Assembly: GCF_000418325.1 (NCBI RefSeq)
Contig: NC_021658.1
Location: 13,868,501 to 13,932,500 of the forward strand
Origin: Sorangium cellulosum So0157-2
GTDB taxonomy: Bacteria > Myxococcota_A > Polyangia > Polyangiales > Polyangiaceae
Direction: 5' to 3'
DNA length: 64,000 bases
Shown here: positions 1 to 10,055 of the stretch, piece after piece
Layout: the number at the start of each line of letters is the position of its first letter
Numbering within the stretch: the first letter of the stretch is position 1
The notes under the pieces: model-generated
What the model was told of the DNA's origin: nothing
Seen by the model: only the letters and a program-made list of their open reading frames with translations
Database searches by the model: none
Made by a program: the position numbers and the translations under genes

Positions 1-904
1 CGTCGGGGACGGCGAAGCTGCCCCGGAAGACGAGGGTGCACCGCTGCTCGTCGCCGTCGATGCGCAGCGTGTCCGCGTGCAGATCGAGCGGCTGGCCCTC
101 GCTCACGCCGAAGGCCGAGAGGCCGTGGATGCGCGCGCGGCCGCGCGCCTCGGGCAGCCGCATCCGGAGGCGCGGCAGCGTGGGGTGCAGCCCCGTGAGC
201 TCGATCCATTCGCCGCCGCGCAGGGTGCGCGTCCGCTGATCGGGGGGCGCGGCCTGGTAATACGCCCACGCGAAGGCGTCGGGGATCTCGGCGATGGGGG
301 CGTCGAGCGCCTTGCGCGGGGTGGCGCCGAGCAGCCGCCTGCGCGCCGGCCAGGCGCGCGCGATCGGGCCGAAGCCGGCCGCGCGCGCCGGATGGAGCGG
401 ATCGAGGATGTTCGCCTCGGGATCGGACGGGTCGCCCGTCGCCTGCACGCCGAGGAAGTTCTCGTGGTCGCTCTCGCCGCGGAGCGCCCGCTCGTACACG
501 ATCGGCATCCGCTGGAACCCGGCCCTGTCCTGGACGAGGAGCTCCTTGTCGAGGAGGACCTCGCCCTCGTCGGAGATCGTGAGTCGCACAGGCAGGGAGT
601 GCACGGGCGCGCCCGGCGGCGGCGCGTGGGCGTGGCCGGTGAAGAGCACGTCGGCCTGGTCGAGGTGCGGCGCCAGATCGCTCGTGAGCCTGACGCTCCG
701 GCCCGGGTTGTTGCCGTGGTGCACCTCCCCGTGGAGGATCTTCTGCGGCTCGACCCTCGGCATCTCCGCGTCCGCCGCGAAGGCGAAGGTGGCCTTGACG
801 ATGACGGTGATGCGGAGCTCGCCCCGGTGACGCCAGGCCACCGAGGTCGCTGCTGCTCCGTTCAGCGGCGTGACCCTCTCCGGCGCCGTCGCACTGTTCG
901 CCAT
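1..904 (-). CDS. DUF2169 family protein, 3' end cut by window edge
   Basis: The reading frame begins with ATG at 904 and runs leftwards without a stop to the edge, giving about 301 residues (MANSATAPERVTPLNGA...). An early VIVKATFAF motif at about residues 34-42, followed by a long region rich in G, P and R, matches my recollection of the DUF2169 family. That family is found in type VI secretion or pentapeptide-repeat contexts of myxobacteria and other proteobacteria. The biochemical role is unknown. No other type VI gene is in the window, so the association cannot be tested here. The family call rests on motif memory only. Confidence 0.7.
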   Translation of the reverse strand, partial: MANSATAPERVTPLNGAAATSVAWRHRGELRITVIVKATFAFAADAEMPRVEPQKILHGEVHHGNNPGRSVRLTSDLAPHLDQADVLFTGHAHAPPPGAPVHSLPVRLTISDEGEVLLDKELLVQDRAGFQRMPIVYERALRGESDHENFLGVQATGDPSDPEANILDPLHPARAAGFGPIARAWPARRRLLGATPRKALDAPIAEIPDAFAWAYYQAAPPDQRTRTLRGGEWIELTGLHPTLPRLRMRLPEARGRARIHGLSAFGVSEGQPLDLHADTLRIDGDEQRCTLVFRGSFAVPD

Positions 905-1031
905 TCCACGGGTGTATAGCACAGCCGCCGTCGCGCCCCCGGCCGAACGCGCGCCGCGCCGGGCCGATCTGCCGGCGGTGCGCGCGCGGCGGCCCTGCTG
1001 TAGGGCGCCGCGAGGGCCGGCGGCTGCGCCC

Positions 1032-1153
1032 GCGAGGGTCGATGGCGCGCCGCGAGGGTCGATGGCGGCGCCGCGAGGGTCGATGGCGGCGCCGCGAGGG
1101 TCGATGGCGGCGCCGCGAGGGTCGATGGCGGCGCCGCGAGGGTCGTTGTCGCC
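1032..1153. repeat. 21-bp tandem repeat array, six copies
   Basis: The core GCGAGGGTCGATGG begins at 1032, 1052, 1073, 1094, 1115 and 1136. The period is 21 bp after a first spacing of 20, and the last copy is diverged. The array lies in the 349-bp gap between the divergent DUF2169 gene and the lipoprotein at 1254. Frames read through it as a 7-residue repeat, but no frame has a credible start or neighbouring coding signal, so it is treated as non-coding. Confidence 0.85.
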
Positions 1154-1253
1154 ATAACGAATGGCGGGGGGCGAGCGCCGTATCGGCCGCTGCGCGGGGC
1201 GGCGGAGCGCAGAAACTTGCGGCCGCCCTGCGCCCATGCGACCCACTGCGATC

Positions 1254-1592
1254 ATGAAGCTGGCTGGAACCGCTCGCGCGCTGGCGGCGCTCGCCGTCCT
1301 CGTCATGATTGGCTCGTTCGGCTGCGACACGGTGGCCACGCTCGTCGCGCCCGCAGTCCCGGTGGTCATCGAGAAGGCGACCGCGCCCGGAGATCCGGCC
1401 GCGCCCCAGGACCCGACCGCCGCGCCGGAGCCGCCCGAGAGCCGGAAATGCTGCTTCCGGAGCGGCGAGAGCGTCGCGAAGGTGTGCGAGAGCAAGGAGC
1501 GCTGCTGCTCGGGCAGGTACGAACGCAGCGAGTGCGAGGATTCGGGCGGCCTCTGGTTCCAGAGCGCCGACGGCTGCGCCGGCGCCTGCTGA
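1254..1592 (+). CDS. small Cys-rich lipoprotein, unknown function
   Basis: This is a 112-residue protein starting MKLAGTARALAALAV. It has a lipoprotein signal peptide with the lipobox GSFGC near residue 23, then a Pro/Ala/Glu linker. The C-terminal half of about 60 residues holds about nine cysteines (CC, C, CC, C, C and C spacings) that would form disulfides outside the cytoplasm. ATG at 1254 is chosen because it places the signal peptide at the N-terminus; the longer frame from 1161 adds a non-signal tail, and ATG at 1236 is a possible alternative. The family is not recognised. It is followed 135 bp later by the sugar-kinase gene on the same strand. Confidence 0.7.
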   Translation: MKLAGTARALAALAVLVMIGSFGCDTVATLVAPAVPVVIEKATAPGDPAAPQDPTAAPEPPESRKCCFRSGESVAKVCESKERCCSGRYERSECEDSGGLWFQSADGCAGAC

Positions 1593-1727
1593 GGCGCGCA
1601 GGCGGCCACGCCGCCGCGCCGGGACACGGTCGACGACGCCGCCGCGCCGGCACGCGGGCGGCCGCGCCGGGAGGCGATCGCGCCAGGAAGGCTGGCGCCC
1701 GCATGGCCTGACGGCGTACGAAGGGGC

Positions 1728-2753
1728 GTGCGCGAGCTCGACCCCGACGCCCTTCACCGGCTCGTCCAGCGGGTCACGGGCCATGCTCCGTCATCGCTCT
1801 CGCCCCTGCGCGGCGGCGTGTCGTGCCGGCGCTACCTGCGCGTCGTCACGCCGGCCGGCACGGCGGTCGCGATGTTCGCGCCGAGCGCGGACGGCGATGG
1901 CGCCGCGGCCGGCGCGGCTCCCCCGCGGTGGCCGTTCCTGGAGGTGCACGCGCTGCTGCGCGAGCGCGGCGTCCGGGTCCCGGCGCTGCTCGCCGAGGAC
2001 TGCGAGCACGGCCTGCTCCTCCTGGAGGACCTCGGGGACCGCACGCTCGCGGCCTTCGTCGAGCGCGAGCCCGCGCGTCGCGCCGAGGTCTACGCGCTCG
2101 CGGTGCGCGATCTGGCGCGGGCGCAGCGGGCGCTCGCGGCGCTGCCGCGCGGCTCGATCGTCGACGCCTGCGCGCTCGACGCGACGCTGCTGCGCTGGGA
2201 GCTCGACCATTTCCGCGCGTGGGCGCTCGACGCGCGCGGGCTCCGGCTCGACGACGCCGCGCGGGCCGAGTTCGACGCGCTGGCGGATCGGCTCGCCCGG
2301 CGCATCGCCGCGTGGCCGCGCGGCTTCGTCCACCGCGACCTCCAGAGCCGCAACCTCATGGTCGTGGACGCGCCGGGCGGGGGCCTCGAGCTCGCGTGGC
2401 TCGACTTCCAGGACGCCCTCCTCGGCCCGCGCGTCTACGACCTGGTGACGCTCCTCAACGACAGCTTCCAGGACCTGGATCGACCGTTCGTCGAGGCCCG
2501 CCTCGACGACTATGCAGCCGCCGCCTCGCTCGATCGGGCGTCGCGCGAGGCGCTCGGCCGGGAGTTCGAGCTGGTCACGGTCCAGCGCAAGCTCAAGGAC
2601 GCCGGCCGCTTCGTCTTCCTCGACCGCATCGGCGCGGATCCGAGCTACCTGCGCTACGTCGAGCCCGCGCTGGCGAGGGCGCGCGCGGCGCTCTCGCGGC
2701 TCGGCGACGATGCGGACATGCGGGCGCTCTCGAGGATCGTCGCGGGGGCGTGA
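1728..2753 (+). CDS. AmgK-like aminoglycoside-phosphotransferase-fold sugar kinase
   Basis: This 341-residue protein is of the COG3178 / APH fold. The catalytic loop FVHRDLQSRN lies near residues 199-208, and the metal-binding WLDFQDALLGPRVYDL segment near 224-239, which is diagnostic for the predicted phosphotransferase group that includes AmgK. AmgK phosphorylates N-acetylmuramate or N-acetylglucosamine at C1 in cell-wall recycling. Its usual partner, the MurU nucleotidyltransferase, is not adjacent here, so the substrate is not certain. The start is GTG at 1728, preceded by AAGGGG. The gene ends against the inverted-repeat element at 2754 and is convergent with the hydrolase gene. Confidence 0.8.
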   Translation: MRELDPDALHRLVQRVTGHAPSSLSPLRGGVSCRRYLRVVTPAGTAVAMFAPSADGDGAAAGAAPPRWPFLEVHALLRERGVRVPALLAEDCEHGLLLLEDLGDRTLAAFVEREPARRAEVYALAVRDLARAQRALAALPRGSIVDACALDATLLRWELDHFRAWALDARGLRLDDAARAEFDALADRLARRIAAWPRGFVHRDLQSRNLMVVDAPGGGLELAWLDFQDALLGPRVYDLVTLLNDSFQDLDRPFVEARLDDYAAAASLDRASREALGREFELVTVQRKLKDAGRFVFLDRIGADPSYLRYVEPALARARAALSRLGDDADMRALSRIVAGA

Positions 2754-2923
2754 GGGAGAATTAAACGCAAAGGCGCAAAGGCGCAAAGACGCAAAAAAGA
2801 TAAGAGAAAAAAAAGGGAGTTCGTCGAGCGTCTCAATCTGGCGAGCGCTTCAGTCTCTTCTTTTTCTCATTCTTCTTCTTGCGCTTTTGCGCCTTTGCGC
2901 CTTTGCGTTAAATTCTCTCCCTC
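2754..2923. repeat. gene-less inverted-repeat element, CGCAAAGG unit
   Basis: The element begins directly after the stop codon of the sugar kinase. The left arm (2754-2790) holds three to four tandem copies of CGCAAAGG; the right arm (2881-2921) is its near-perfect inverse and ends GTTAAATTCTCTCCC. The roughly 90-bp core is A/T-richer than the surroundings, with A-runs on one side and T/C-runs on the other, and has no convincing ORF. The arms match those around the GxxExxY gene at 57834-58333. It lies between convergent genes and could also act as a two-way terminator. Confidence 0.85.
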
Positions 2924-2966
2924 CCGCGTCGTCCGGCTGGCCCGCGCCCCTCCGGAACCGTCCGGC

Positions 2967-4331
2967 TCAGAGGCCCGACGCCTCGAGAAAGCGCTGGAGG
3001 AACGTGACGGCGCTCGTCCCACCGGCCTCCGGCACGCCGCCGAACATCGCGAACTGGTGCCATACCCAGTCGGCGTTCCGATAGGCGTCCTTCTCGCCGT
3101 CGTCGAGCGAGGAGCACACGTGATCCCAGCGCGGGTTGACCCCGGGGAGATAGCCGCTCTTGTCGGGCGGCAGGCACGAGACGCGGGCCCCGTCCGCGTT
3201 GCCCGCGAGCCTCCGCTGGATCGCCGCGTTCGCGTCGAGCTGGTGCCCGCCGGTCATCCGCAGCCGGCGCGAGGCGTCGCCGCTGTACCAGCGGAGGATC
3301 GTGGCCTCGCTCTTGGCGATGCCGCGGGCGTCGAAGGCGAACACCTCGCTCACCCGTCCCAGGTTGGCGGCCAGCGCCTGCCACAGCGGCAGCCCGCCCG
3401 CGCTGAAGCCCGCGAGCCCGAGCTTGCCGAGCCGCGCCCCGCCCGGCCCGAGCCCGATCCTGCGCGCGCCCCCGAGGAAGCGGAGCGCCGCCTCGGCCAG
3501 GCCAGGCAGGCCCGCGGTCGTCGCGGCGCCGAAGCTCGTGCCGCTCGGCCACGGGTGCAGCAGGACCACCGCCCTGCCGCTCGCGGCGAGCGCCTCCTCG
3601 AAGCCGCAGCGGAGATACACCCAGCGGGACTGGTCGCGCGGATCGCGCTCGAACACGTCGCGCGCCCAGTACGAGGCGCTCGGATCCGCGTCGGGGCTGA
3701 GCAGGTACCGATTCAGACCGAACATCTCGTGACGCTGGTCGACCCGGGTATACGCGTACCCTTCCGGCCGGTAGAACACGAGGGCCGAGACCCCGGCGTC
3801 CGGCGGCGCCTTGCAGGCCTCCGGGATGCTCGCGAACCAGATCTTCGGCTCTCCCGCGGTGGCGCCGAGGGCCACGAGCTCCGTGCCGGGCCGGTGCTCG
3901 CGCCGGTACTCGTCCGAGTACTGCGCATAGGCCATCCAGAACGGGGTGATGTCGACGAAATCGGTCCTGATCTGCGCGAGCGCGAGGCCCGGCGTCGACG
4001 TGACGTCGACGAGCGGGTGCGCCTGCCCGAGCGCCGGGTCCGGGGCGGGGCCGAGCGCCGTCCCGCCGCCGGCGACGTCGAAGGCCTGCTCGACCGACAG
4101 GACCTCTTCCTGGAGGGCGGGGACGTCCTCGAAGGCGCCGAACGCCGCGGAGAAGCGCGCCGCGAGCGCGACGCGCGCCGCGCCCGCGGGGACGTCGAAC
4201 TCGCGCAGCCCCGGGCCCGCGCGGGCGAGCGGCAGCGGCGCGCCGTCGGCCGTCGCCTGCACCTCGGAGAGGGCGTCCGGCAAGAGCGGGCTGCCCGCGT
4301 TGCGCCAGGTGACCCGGAGCTTCAGCGGCAT
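2967..4331 (-). CDS. alpha/beta-hydrolase-fold protein, unknown substrate
   Basis: This 454-residue protein begins MPLKLRVTWRNAG. ATG at 4331 is preceded by GGAG seven bases upstream, which decides against the 40-residue longer frame. The N-terminal ~110 residues look like a beta-rich domain. The C-terminal part carries the nucleophile-elbow motif LAGFSAGG near residue 323 and a preceding VVLLHPWPSG strand-loop. No signal peptide is visible, so it is probably cytoplasmic. The precise reaction (esterase, peptidase or other) cannot be read from the sequence. Confidence 0.7.
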   Translation of the reverse strand: MPLKLRVTWRNAGSPLLPDALSEVQATADGAPLPLARAGPGLREFDVPAGAARVALAARFSAAFGAFEDVPALQEEVLSVEQAFDVAGGGTALGPAPDPALGQAHPLVDVTSTPGLALAQIRTDFVDITPFWMAYAQYSDEYRREHRPGTELVALGATAGEPKIWFASIPEACKAPPDAGVSALVFYRPEGYAYTRVDQRHEMFGLNRYLLSPDADPSASYWARDVFERDPRDQSRWVYLRCGFEEALAASGRAVVLLHPWPSGTSFGAATTAGLPGLAEAALRFLGGARRIGLGPGGARLGKLGLAGFSAGGLPLWQALAANLGRVSEVFAFDARGIAKSEATILRWYSGDASRRLRMTGGHQLDANAAIQRRLAGNADGARVSCLPPDKSGYLPGVNPRWDHVCSSLDDGEKDAYRNADWVWHQFAMFGGVPEAGGTSAVTFLQRFLEASGL

Positions 4332-4594
4332 GCGGCGCTCCGGACCGGACGGCGCGCGCGCGGCGCGGCGGCGCGGGTGGCGCGGCTCGGGCCGTCGCCG
4401 GCGGGGAGGCAGCGCTGCGGGGCGGGTGGCACGGTGCGCCCAGGATACCAAAAGGCGCGGGAGAGCGGGAGAAGAGGGGAGTCCGGAGCGGCCTCTGGCT
4501 CCCCGTGTCGATCAGCCGTTCGGCGGGCTGGCGCGCCGCGCGGCCGTGAGGCGCTCCTCGCCTCCGCGGCCGCGCGGCGCCCTCGGTCCGGCCG

Positions 4595-6034
<1,440 letters not shown>

Positions 6035-6599
6035 TGCGTCAATCTCCAAGTGGCCGAGCGGCTCGGCGCCGCGTCGGATTTTTCTCACTCCCGAGCGCCA
6101 GCATCGGCTTGGCGCGGGGCACTCGTTGAAGGTGCCAGGGGGACTGCAACGATCGGGCCATCGATCTCTCGAGCTCGGCAAACGCCAATTCATAGGCAGA
6201 TTTTCGACGGTGCCTGTCCGCGAGAGATGGTGAGTGATCGCGCGAGTGGATCGCCGATCCGGGGCACGGACGATCCACCGCGAAAGCCCTGATTCCATTG
6301 GGAAAAACGAAGGGAAAGCGCGAGGGAAGCGCGGGGGAAAGCGCGGGAAAATTCGCGCAAACACAGGAGAATGCGAGCATGGCAAAGGGCCGCATCAGGG
6401 GATCGCGACTCGGGTGCTCGGCGCGGCTCGCACCCGCGAACGTTCGCTGCCTCACCGGGTGAAGCGCCATCTCGCGCGCCGGTAGCGCCAGTGGCAGAAG
6501 ATTCCGCGAAAGAGGCCTTGAGGACGCAGCCTGGCAGGATTATTCGAGCTGACGACGCTCGGTCTCTCCGCATCACATTGCGCATGTCTGACATGCGCC
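6035..6599. other. long intergenic region upstream of the CBM2 gene
   Basis: These ~565 bases, together with the repeat that follows, separate the divergent CBM2 and ABC-ATPase genes. The segment 6290-6365 is a purine-rich stretch with repeated GGGAAAGCGCG-like units. Frames here lack credible starts, motifs or coding bias, and I see no gene. It probably holds the promoter of the CBM2 gene. Confidence 0.5.
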
Positions 6600-6665
6600 G
6601 ACATGTGAGAGACATGTGAGAGACATGTGAGAGGCATGTGAGAGGCATGTGAGAGACACGTGAGA
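6600..6665. repeat. 11-bp tandem array, six copies of GACATGTGAGA
   Basis: Six consecutive 11-bp units run from 6600 to 6665; units 4 and 5 read GGCATGTGAGA and unit 6 GACACGTGAGA. Each unit contains the half-palindrome ACATGT or CATGTG, and the period is one DNA helical turn. The array ends ~120 bp upstream of the ABC-ATPase start. Clustered regulator sites on one helix face are possible, but no protein is known for them here. Confidence 0.9.
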
Positions 6666-6788
6666 TCCGTTCGGCGCTCGGCAAAAGGGCTTGAATTGCG
6701 AGGTGTCGCTGGATAGGATGTGCGTCTTTTATCCAGCTCGGCACTCCGGTAGTGTGCGCCGCATGAACGCGAACCGTGGAGTGGACCG

Positions 6789-7583
6789 ATGAGCGCGCCC
6801 GCGCTCATCGAGATCGAGGACGCCGAGGTGTACCGCGGCGATACGCGCGTCTTCGAGGGGCTGTCGCTGCGCATCGAGCAGGGGGAGAGCACCGCGATCC
6901 TCGGGCCCAACGGGGCCGGGAAGTCGACGCTGCTCCGGCTGCTCTCGAGGGAGATCTATCCGGTCCACCGCGAGGGCTCGGGCGTGCGGATTCTCGGTCG
7001 CGAAAGGTGGGAGGTCGTCGCGCTCCGGCGCAGGTTGGGGCTCGTGTCGTACGAGCTGCAGATGGCCTATCCGCGGGAGGTGCGGGGGCTCGACGTGGTG
7101 CTCTCCGGCTTCTTCGCGAGCGCCGGGCTGCACGAGCACCAGCCGCCGACCGGCGCGCAGCGCGGGCGGGCCGAGGAGGTGCTCCGCGAGCTCGGCGTGG
7201 CGCACCTCGGGGGCAAGCCGATCGCGGAGATGTCCGCCGGCGAGCAGCGGCGCTGCCTGCTCGGGCGCGCGCTCGTGCACGACCCGGAGGCGCTCGTGCT
7301 CGACGAGCCGACCACCAGCCTCGACCTGAAGGCCGCGTTCGAGCTCGTCGACCTGCTCAGGCGCCTCGCGCGGCGCGGGAAGACGCTGGTCCTGGTGACG
7401 CACCACGTGCAGGAGATCCCGCCCGAGATCGAGCGGGTCGTCCTGCTGAGAAAAGGCCGCATCTTCGCCGACGGCCCGAAGCGCGAGGTGCTGACCGACG
7501 AGAACCTGTCGCGCCTGTTCGACGTGCCGCTCTCCGTGGTCGAGCGAGACGGCTTCTTTCAGGTGTTTCCCCGATCCTCCTGA
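6789..7583 (+). CDS. ABC transporter-type ATP-binding protein
   Basis: This is a 264-residue single nucleotide-binding domain. Walker A GPNGAGKST lies at ~39-47, a signature-like MSAGEQRR at ~146, Walker B ALVLDEPTT at ~163, and the H-loop VTHH at ~197. Both ends carry the short beta extension typical of stand-alone subunits, and the protein resembles ModF/YlmA-like ATPases. No permease or binding-protein gene is next to it, so the cargo, or even a transport role, is unknown. GGAG seven bases before ATG supports the start. It is convergent with the FAD oxidoreductase, with the hairpin element between them. Confidence 0.85.
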   Translation: MSAPALIEIEDAEVYRGDTRVFEGLSLRIEQGESTAILGPNGAGKSTLLRLLSREIYPVHREGSGVRILGRERWEVVALRRRLGLVSYELQMAYPREVRGLDVVLSGFFASAGLHEHQPPTGAQRGRAEEVLRELGVAHLGGKPIAEMSAGEQRRCLLGRALVHDPEALVLDEPTTSLDLKAAFELVDLLRRLARRGKTLVLVTHHVQEIPPEIERVVLLRKGRIFADGPKREVLTDENLSRLFDVPLSVVERDGFFQVFPRSS

Positions 7584-7607
7584 GACACGAAGTCGCTCGG
7601 GAGAAAG

Positions 7608-7697
7608 ATTGGAACCACAGAGGGCACAGAGGGCACAGAGGGAAGAGAAGAGAGATTTTTTTCTCTCTCTCTCTCCTCTGTGCCTCTGTGGTTTTTT
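7608..7697. repeat. inverted-repeat element, CACAGAGG unit
   Basis: The left arm (7613-7653) holds ACCACAGAGGG followed by two further CACAGAGGG units and an AGAGAAGAGAG tract. The right arm (7663-7692) is the inverse: a CTCTCT tract, then two CCTCTGTG units ending in GGTT. A run of seven T lies at the centre. The unit CACAGAGG differs from the CGCAAAGG unit of the other two elements at two positions. It sits between the stops of two convergent genes (7583 and 7735) and may terminate both. Confidence 0.85.
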
Positions 7698-7734
7698 ATC
7701 TCATGAAGCCAGGAGCAGCCCGGGCGAAGCGGTA

Positions 7735-9363
7735 CTATCCGATCTCCACCTTGCTCCACATGTCCCGCCGCATCCGCTCCTTGCGCCGGTCGGTGCGGGT
7801 CACGAGGCGCGCCGCGCCCCACGCGGCGAGCAGCTGGCCCTCCTGGCCGAGGCCGGGCAGCACGCTCCGGCCGACGAGCAGCGTCCGCTCGATCGGGCCG
7901 CGGATCGGCTCGCCCGCGAGCCCGAGGTAGCCGGGCGGGTCGACCTCGAGCTGGCGCACCATCGGCTCCGCGCCCGGGGCCGCGCCCTTCAGGGCGGCGC
8001 GCTCGATGAGGCGGCGGCGCTGGCCGTCGTAGAGCCACACGGGCAGGCCGTCGTGCACCGAGTCGACGAGCACGAGGTGACGCTCGAGGAAGGGGAGCTC
8101 GGCCGCGAGCGCGTCGAGCACCGCCTGGCGCGCCTCGAGCAGCGACAGCGGGCTCCGGTCGGGGAGCAGGATCTCCGCCACGAGCAGCGTGTCGGTCGAC
8201 GGCGGCGGGAGATCGCAGCGCTGGAGGTGGATCACCGGGCGCCCCGGCCCGGACGGCCGCGTGGCGCGGGGCGAGCTCGGCCGCCCGCCGGAGGCGTCGC
8301 CAGGCGCGCGCGGCGGCGGCGGGACGAGCGAGCGGCCGGCGGGCACGGACGGGAAGGGGAGCAGGAGCGACTCGGGGCCGAGCGGCTCGGGCAGGCCCTC
8401 GCGGCGCACGATGAGCGACACGACGAAGCGGCCGACCGAGGAGGTGATGCGGGGCCACTCGCGCAGCGCGCGCTTGTGGATGCCCTCGCCGCCCGAGAGG
8501 CTCGCGAGCGTCTCGCCGTCCATGTCGGTGATGACGAAGCTGCTGCCGTTCGGGTGGTCGTCGCCGTCGACGACGACCCCCGCGGCGGTGCCGCGGCGGA
8601 CGTGGACCGAGGCGGCGCGCTCGTCGAGGAGGCAGCGGCCGCCGTGGGCGAGGATGCGCTCGACGAGGAACTCCTCGAGCTCCTCCTCGCCGCGCGGGAG
8701 CATCATCAGCCCGCGCGTCCACGCCCCGTGCAGGCGCGCCACCGCGAAGGGGGGCGGGAGCGCCGAGAGATCCGTGGCGAAGAGGACGGACTGCGTGACG
8801 ATCGAGCGGAACAGGTGGCCGCGCGGGAACTCGACGAGCAGGTCGGCGTCGGGCTCGGCGCGCGCGTACGGGAGCATGGCGGCGTAGCGCGCGGTCTCGC
8901 GCCGCTCCCAGAACGTGCCCGGCGGCCAGACGGCGTCGTGCGAGAACGCGTCGTCGGCGGCGCCGTTGACGTGGGCGAGCTCGGCGTAGAGCTCGTCGAC
9001 GACGCGCCGGAGCTCGGGGAACTCGCGGTCGATCTCGCGGCCGAAGAGGACCATGTCGGGCGGCACGTCGAGGCGCCGGCGCGGGGCGACGACCTGCAGC
9101 ATGGGCGTGGCCGGGACGATGCGGCGCTTCCAGGTCTGCGACTGGGCGAGCTCGACGAGGAAGCGGCGCCACGCGGGCGAGGGCTCGGCGAGCATGGTGA
9201 AGGCGCGCCGGCGGAGGACGTGCTGGTCGAGGCGGTAGGTGGGCGGGCGCTCGCCGTGCCCGACGACCATGACGGTGAAGTCGCGCCGCGCGAGGAGCGC
9301 CGCGGCGGTGAGCGCGCCGATGGAGCGGCCGAGGACGATGACGTCGTAGTGCTTGTGGATCAC
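7735..9363 (-). CDS. FAD-dependent oxidoreductase, phytoene-desaturase-like
   Basis: This 542-residue protein has an N-terminal dinucleotide-binding fold, YDVIVLGRSIGALTAA, in which the usual GxGxxG is GRSIG. The C-terminal region LLVGRSVLPGLGQEGQLLAAW resembles the second FAD contact of carotenoid-desaturase-like flavoproteins. The start is GTG at 9363, which overlaps the TGA of purN by the four bases GTGA, implying translational coupling. No carotenoid genes are nearby, so the substrate is unknown. The coupling to a purine gene is probably positional only. Confidence 0.75.
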   Translation of the reverse strand: MIHKHYDVIVLGRSIGALTAAALLARRDFTVMVVGHGERPPTYRLDQHVLRRRAFTMLAEPSPAWRRFLVELAQSQTWKRRIVPATPMLQVVAPRRRLDVPPDMVLFGREIDREFPELRRVVDELYAELAHVNGAADDAFSHDAVWPPGTFWERRETARYAAMLPYARAEPDADLLVEFPRGHLFRSIVTQSVLFATDLSALPPPFAVARLHGAWTRGLMMLPRGEEELEEFLVERILAHGGRCLLDERAASVHVRRGTAAGVVVDGDDHPNGSSFVITDMDGETLASLSGGEGIHKRALREWPRITSSVGRFVVSLIVRREGLPEPLGPESLLLPFPSVPAGRSLVPPPPRAPGDASGGRPSSPRATRPSGPGRPVIHLQRCDLPPPSTDTLLVAEILLPDRSPLSLLEARQAVLDALAAELPFLERHLVLVDSVHDGLPVWLYDGQRRRLIERAALKGAAPGAEPMVRQLEVDPPGYLGLAGEPIRGPIERTLLVGRSVLPGLGQEGQLLAAWGAARLVTRTDRRKERMRRDMWSKVEIG

Positions 9364-10055
9364 GCCCCTTCCCCGACCTGTTCGGGCGCGCGGCCGCCCT
9401 GGGCGAGCCCGAGCGCGGTGTCGACGCCGGCGATCGTCGCGCGCGCGCGCCCGCCCGGCGCGGCGGGCGGCGCGACCCGGAGGCGCCCCTCGGCGATCCA
9501 CGAGAGGGCGCGGACGAGCAGGGCGTGCTCCTCGACGAGGATGCGCGCGGCGAGGGCGTCGCGGTCGTCGCCATCGAGGACGGGGACGGCGGCCTGCGCG
9601 AGGATGGGCCCGGTGTCGGTGCCGGTGTCGACGAGGTGGACGGTGCAGCCGGTGATGCGCACGCCGTGATCGAGCGCCTGCTGCTGGGCGTCCACGCCGG
9701 GGAAGGAGGGCAGGAGCGAGGGGTGGATGTTGACGACGCGGTGCGGGAAGGCGTCGAGGAAGGTCGGCGTGAGCAGGCGCATGAAGCCGGCGAGGACGAC
9801 CCAGGCCGCGCCCGCCTCGCGGAGGGCGGCGACGACGGCGGCGTCGAAGCTGTCGCGATCGGCGAACCCCTGGTGCGGGATGACGCGCGTCGGGATGCCG
9901 GCGCGCTCGGCGCGCGCGAGGCCCGCGGCGCCGGGCCGATTCGAGAGGACGAGCCGCACGCGGGCGTCGAGGCGGCCGGCGGCGATGGCGTCGAGGATCG
10001 CCTGGAGGTTCGAGCCGCGGCCGGAGATGAGGACGCCGAGATCGAGGGGGGGCAT
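9360..10055 (-). CDS. purN: phosphoribosylglycinamide formyltransferase
   Basis: This 231-residue enzyme transfers a formyl group from 10-formyltetrahydrofolate to glycinamide ribonucleotide in purine synthesis. It shows the GART features ISGRGSNLQAI at ~10-20, VLAGFMRLL at ~86-94, the catalytic NIHPSLLPSFPG at ~107-118 and the folate-site VHLVDTGTDTGPI at ~138-150. The length fits the family with a 35-residue C-terminal extension. It overlaps the downstream oxidoreductase by four bases. purM lies 4.5 kb away on the same strand, so the purine genes are not in one operon. Confidence 0.95.
   Translation of the reverse strand: MPPLDLGVLISGRGSNLQAILDAIAAGRLDARVRLVLSNRPGAAGLARAERAGIPTRVIPHQGFADRDSFDAAVVAALREAGAAWVVLAGFMRLLTPTFLDAFPHRVVNIHPSLLPSFPGVDAQQQALDHGVRITGCTVHLVDTGTDTGPILAQAAVPVLDGDDRDALAARILVEEHALLVRALSWIAEGRLRVAPPAAPGGRARATIAGVDTALGLAQGGRAPEQVGEGA

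Noticed and set aside
1042..1257. Repeat-encoded small proteins over the 21-bp array
   Set aside because: All three frames on both strands are open through the array simply because the unit has no stop; none has a ribosome site or continuation.
2754..2923. Simple intrinsic terminator as the whole explanation of the inverted repeat
   Set aside because: The same arms recur at 57.8 kb around a gene, and the arms are built from tandem units, so a dispersed element explains more; terminator function may be secondary.
7735..9363. Carotenoid cluster
   Set aside because: The flavoprotein resembles phytoene desaturases, but no phytoene synthase or cyclase gene is near and it is coupled to purN.
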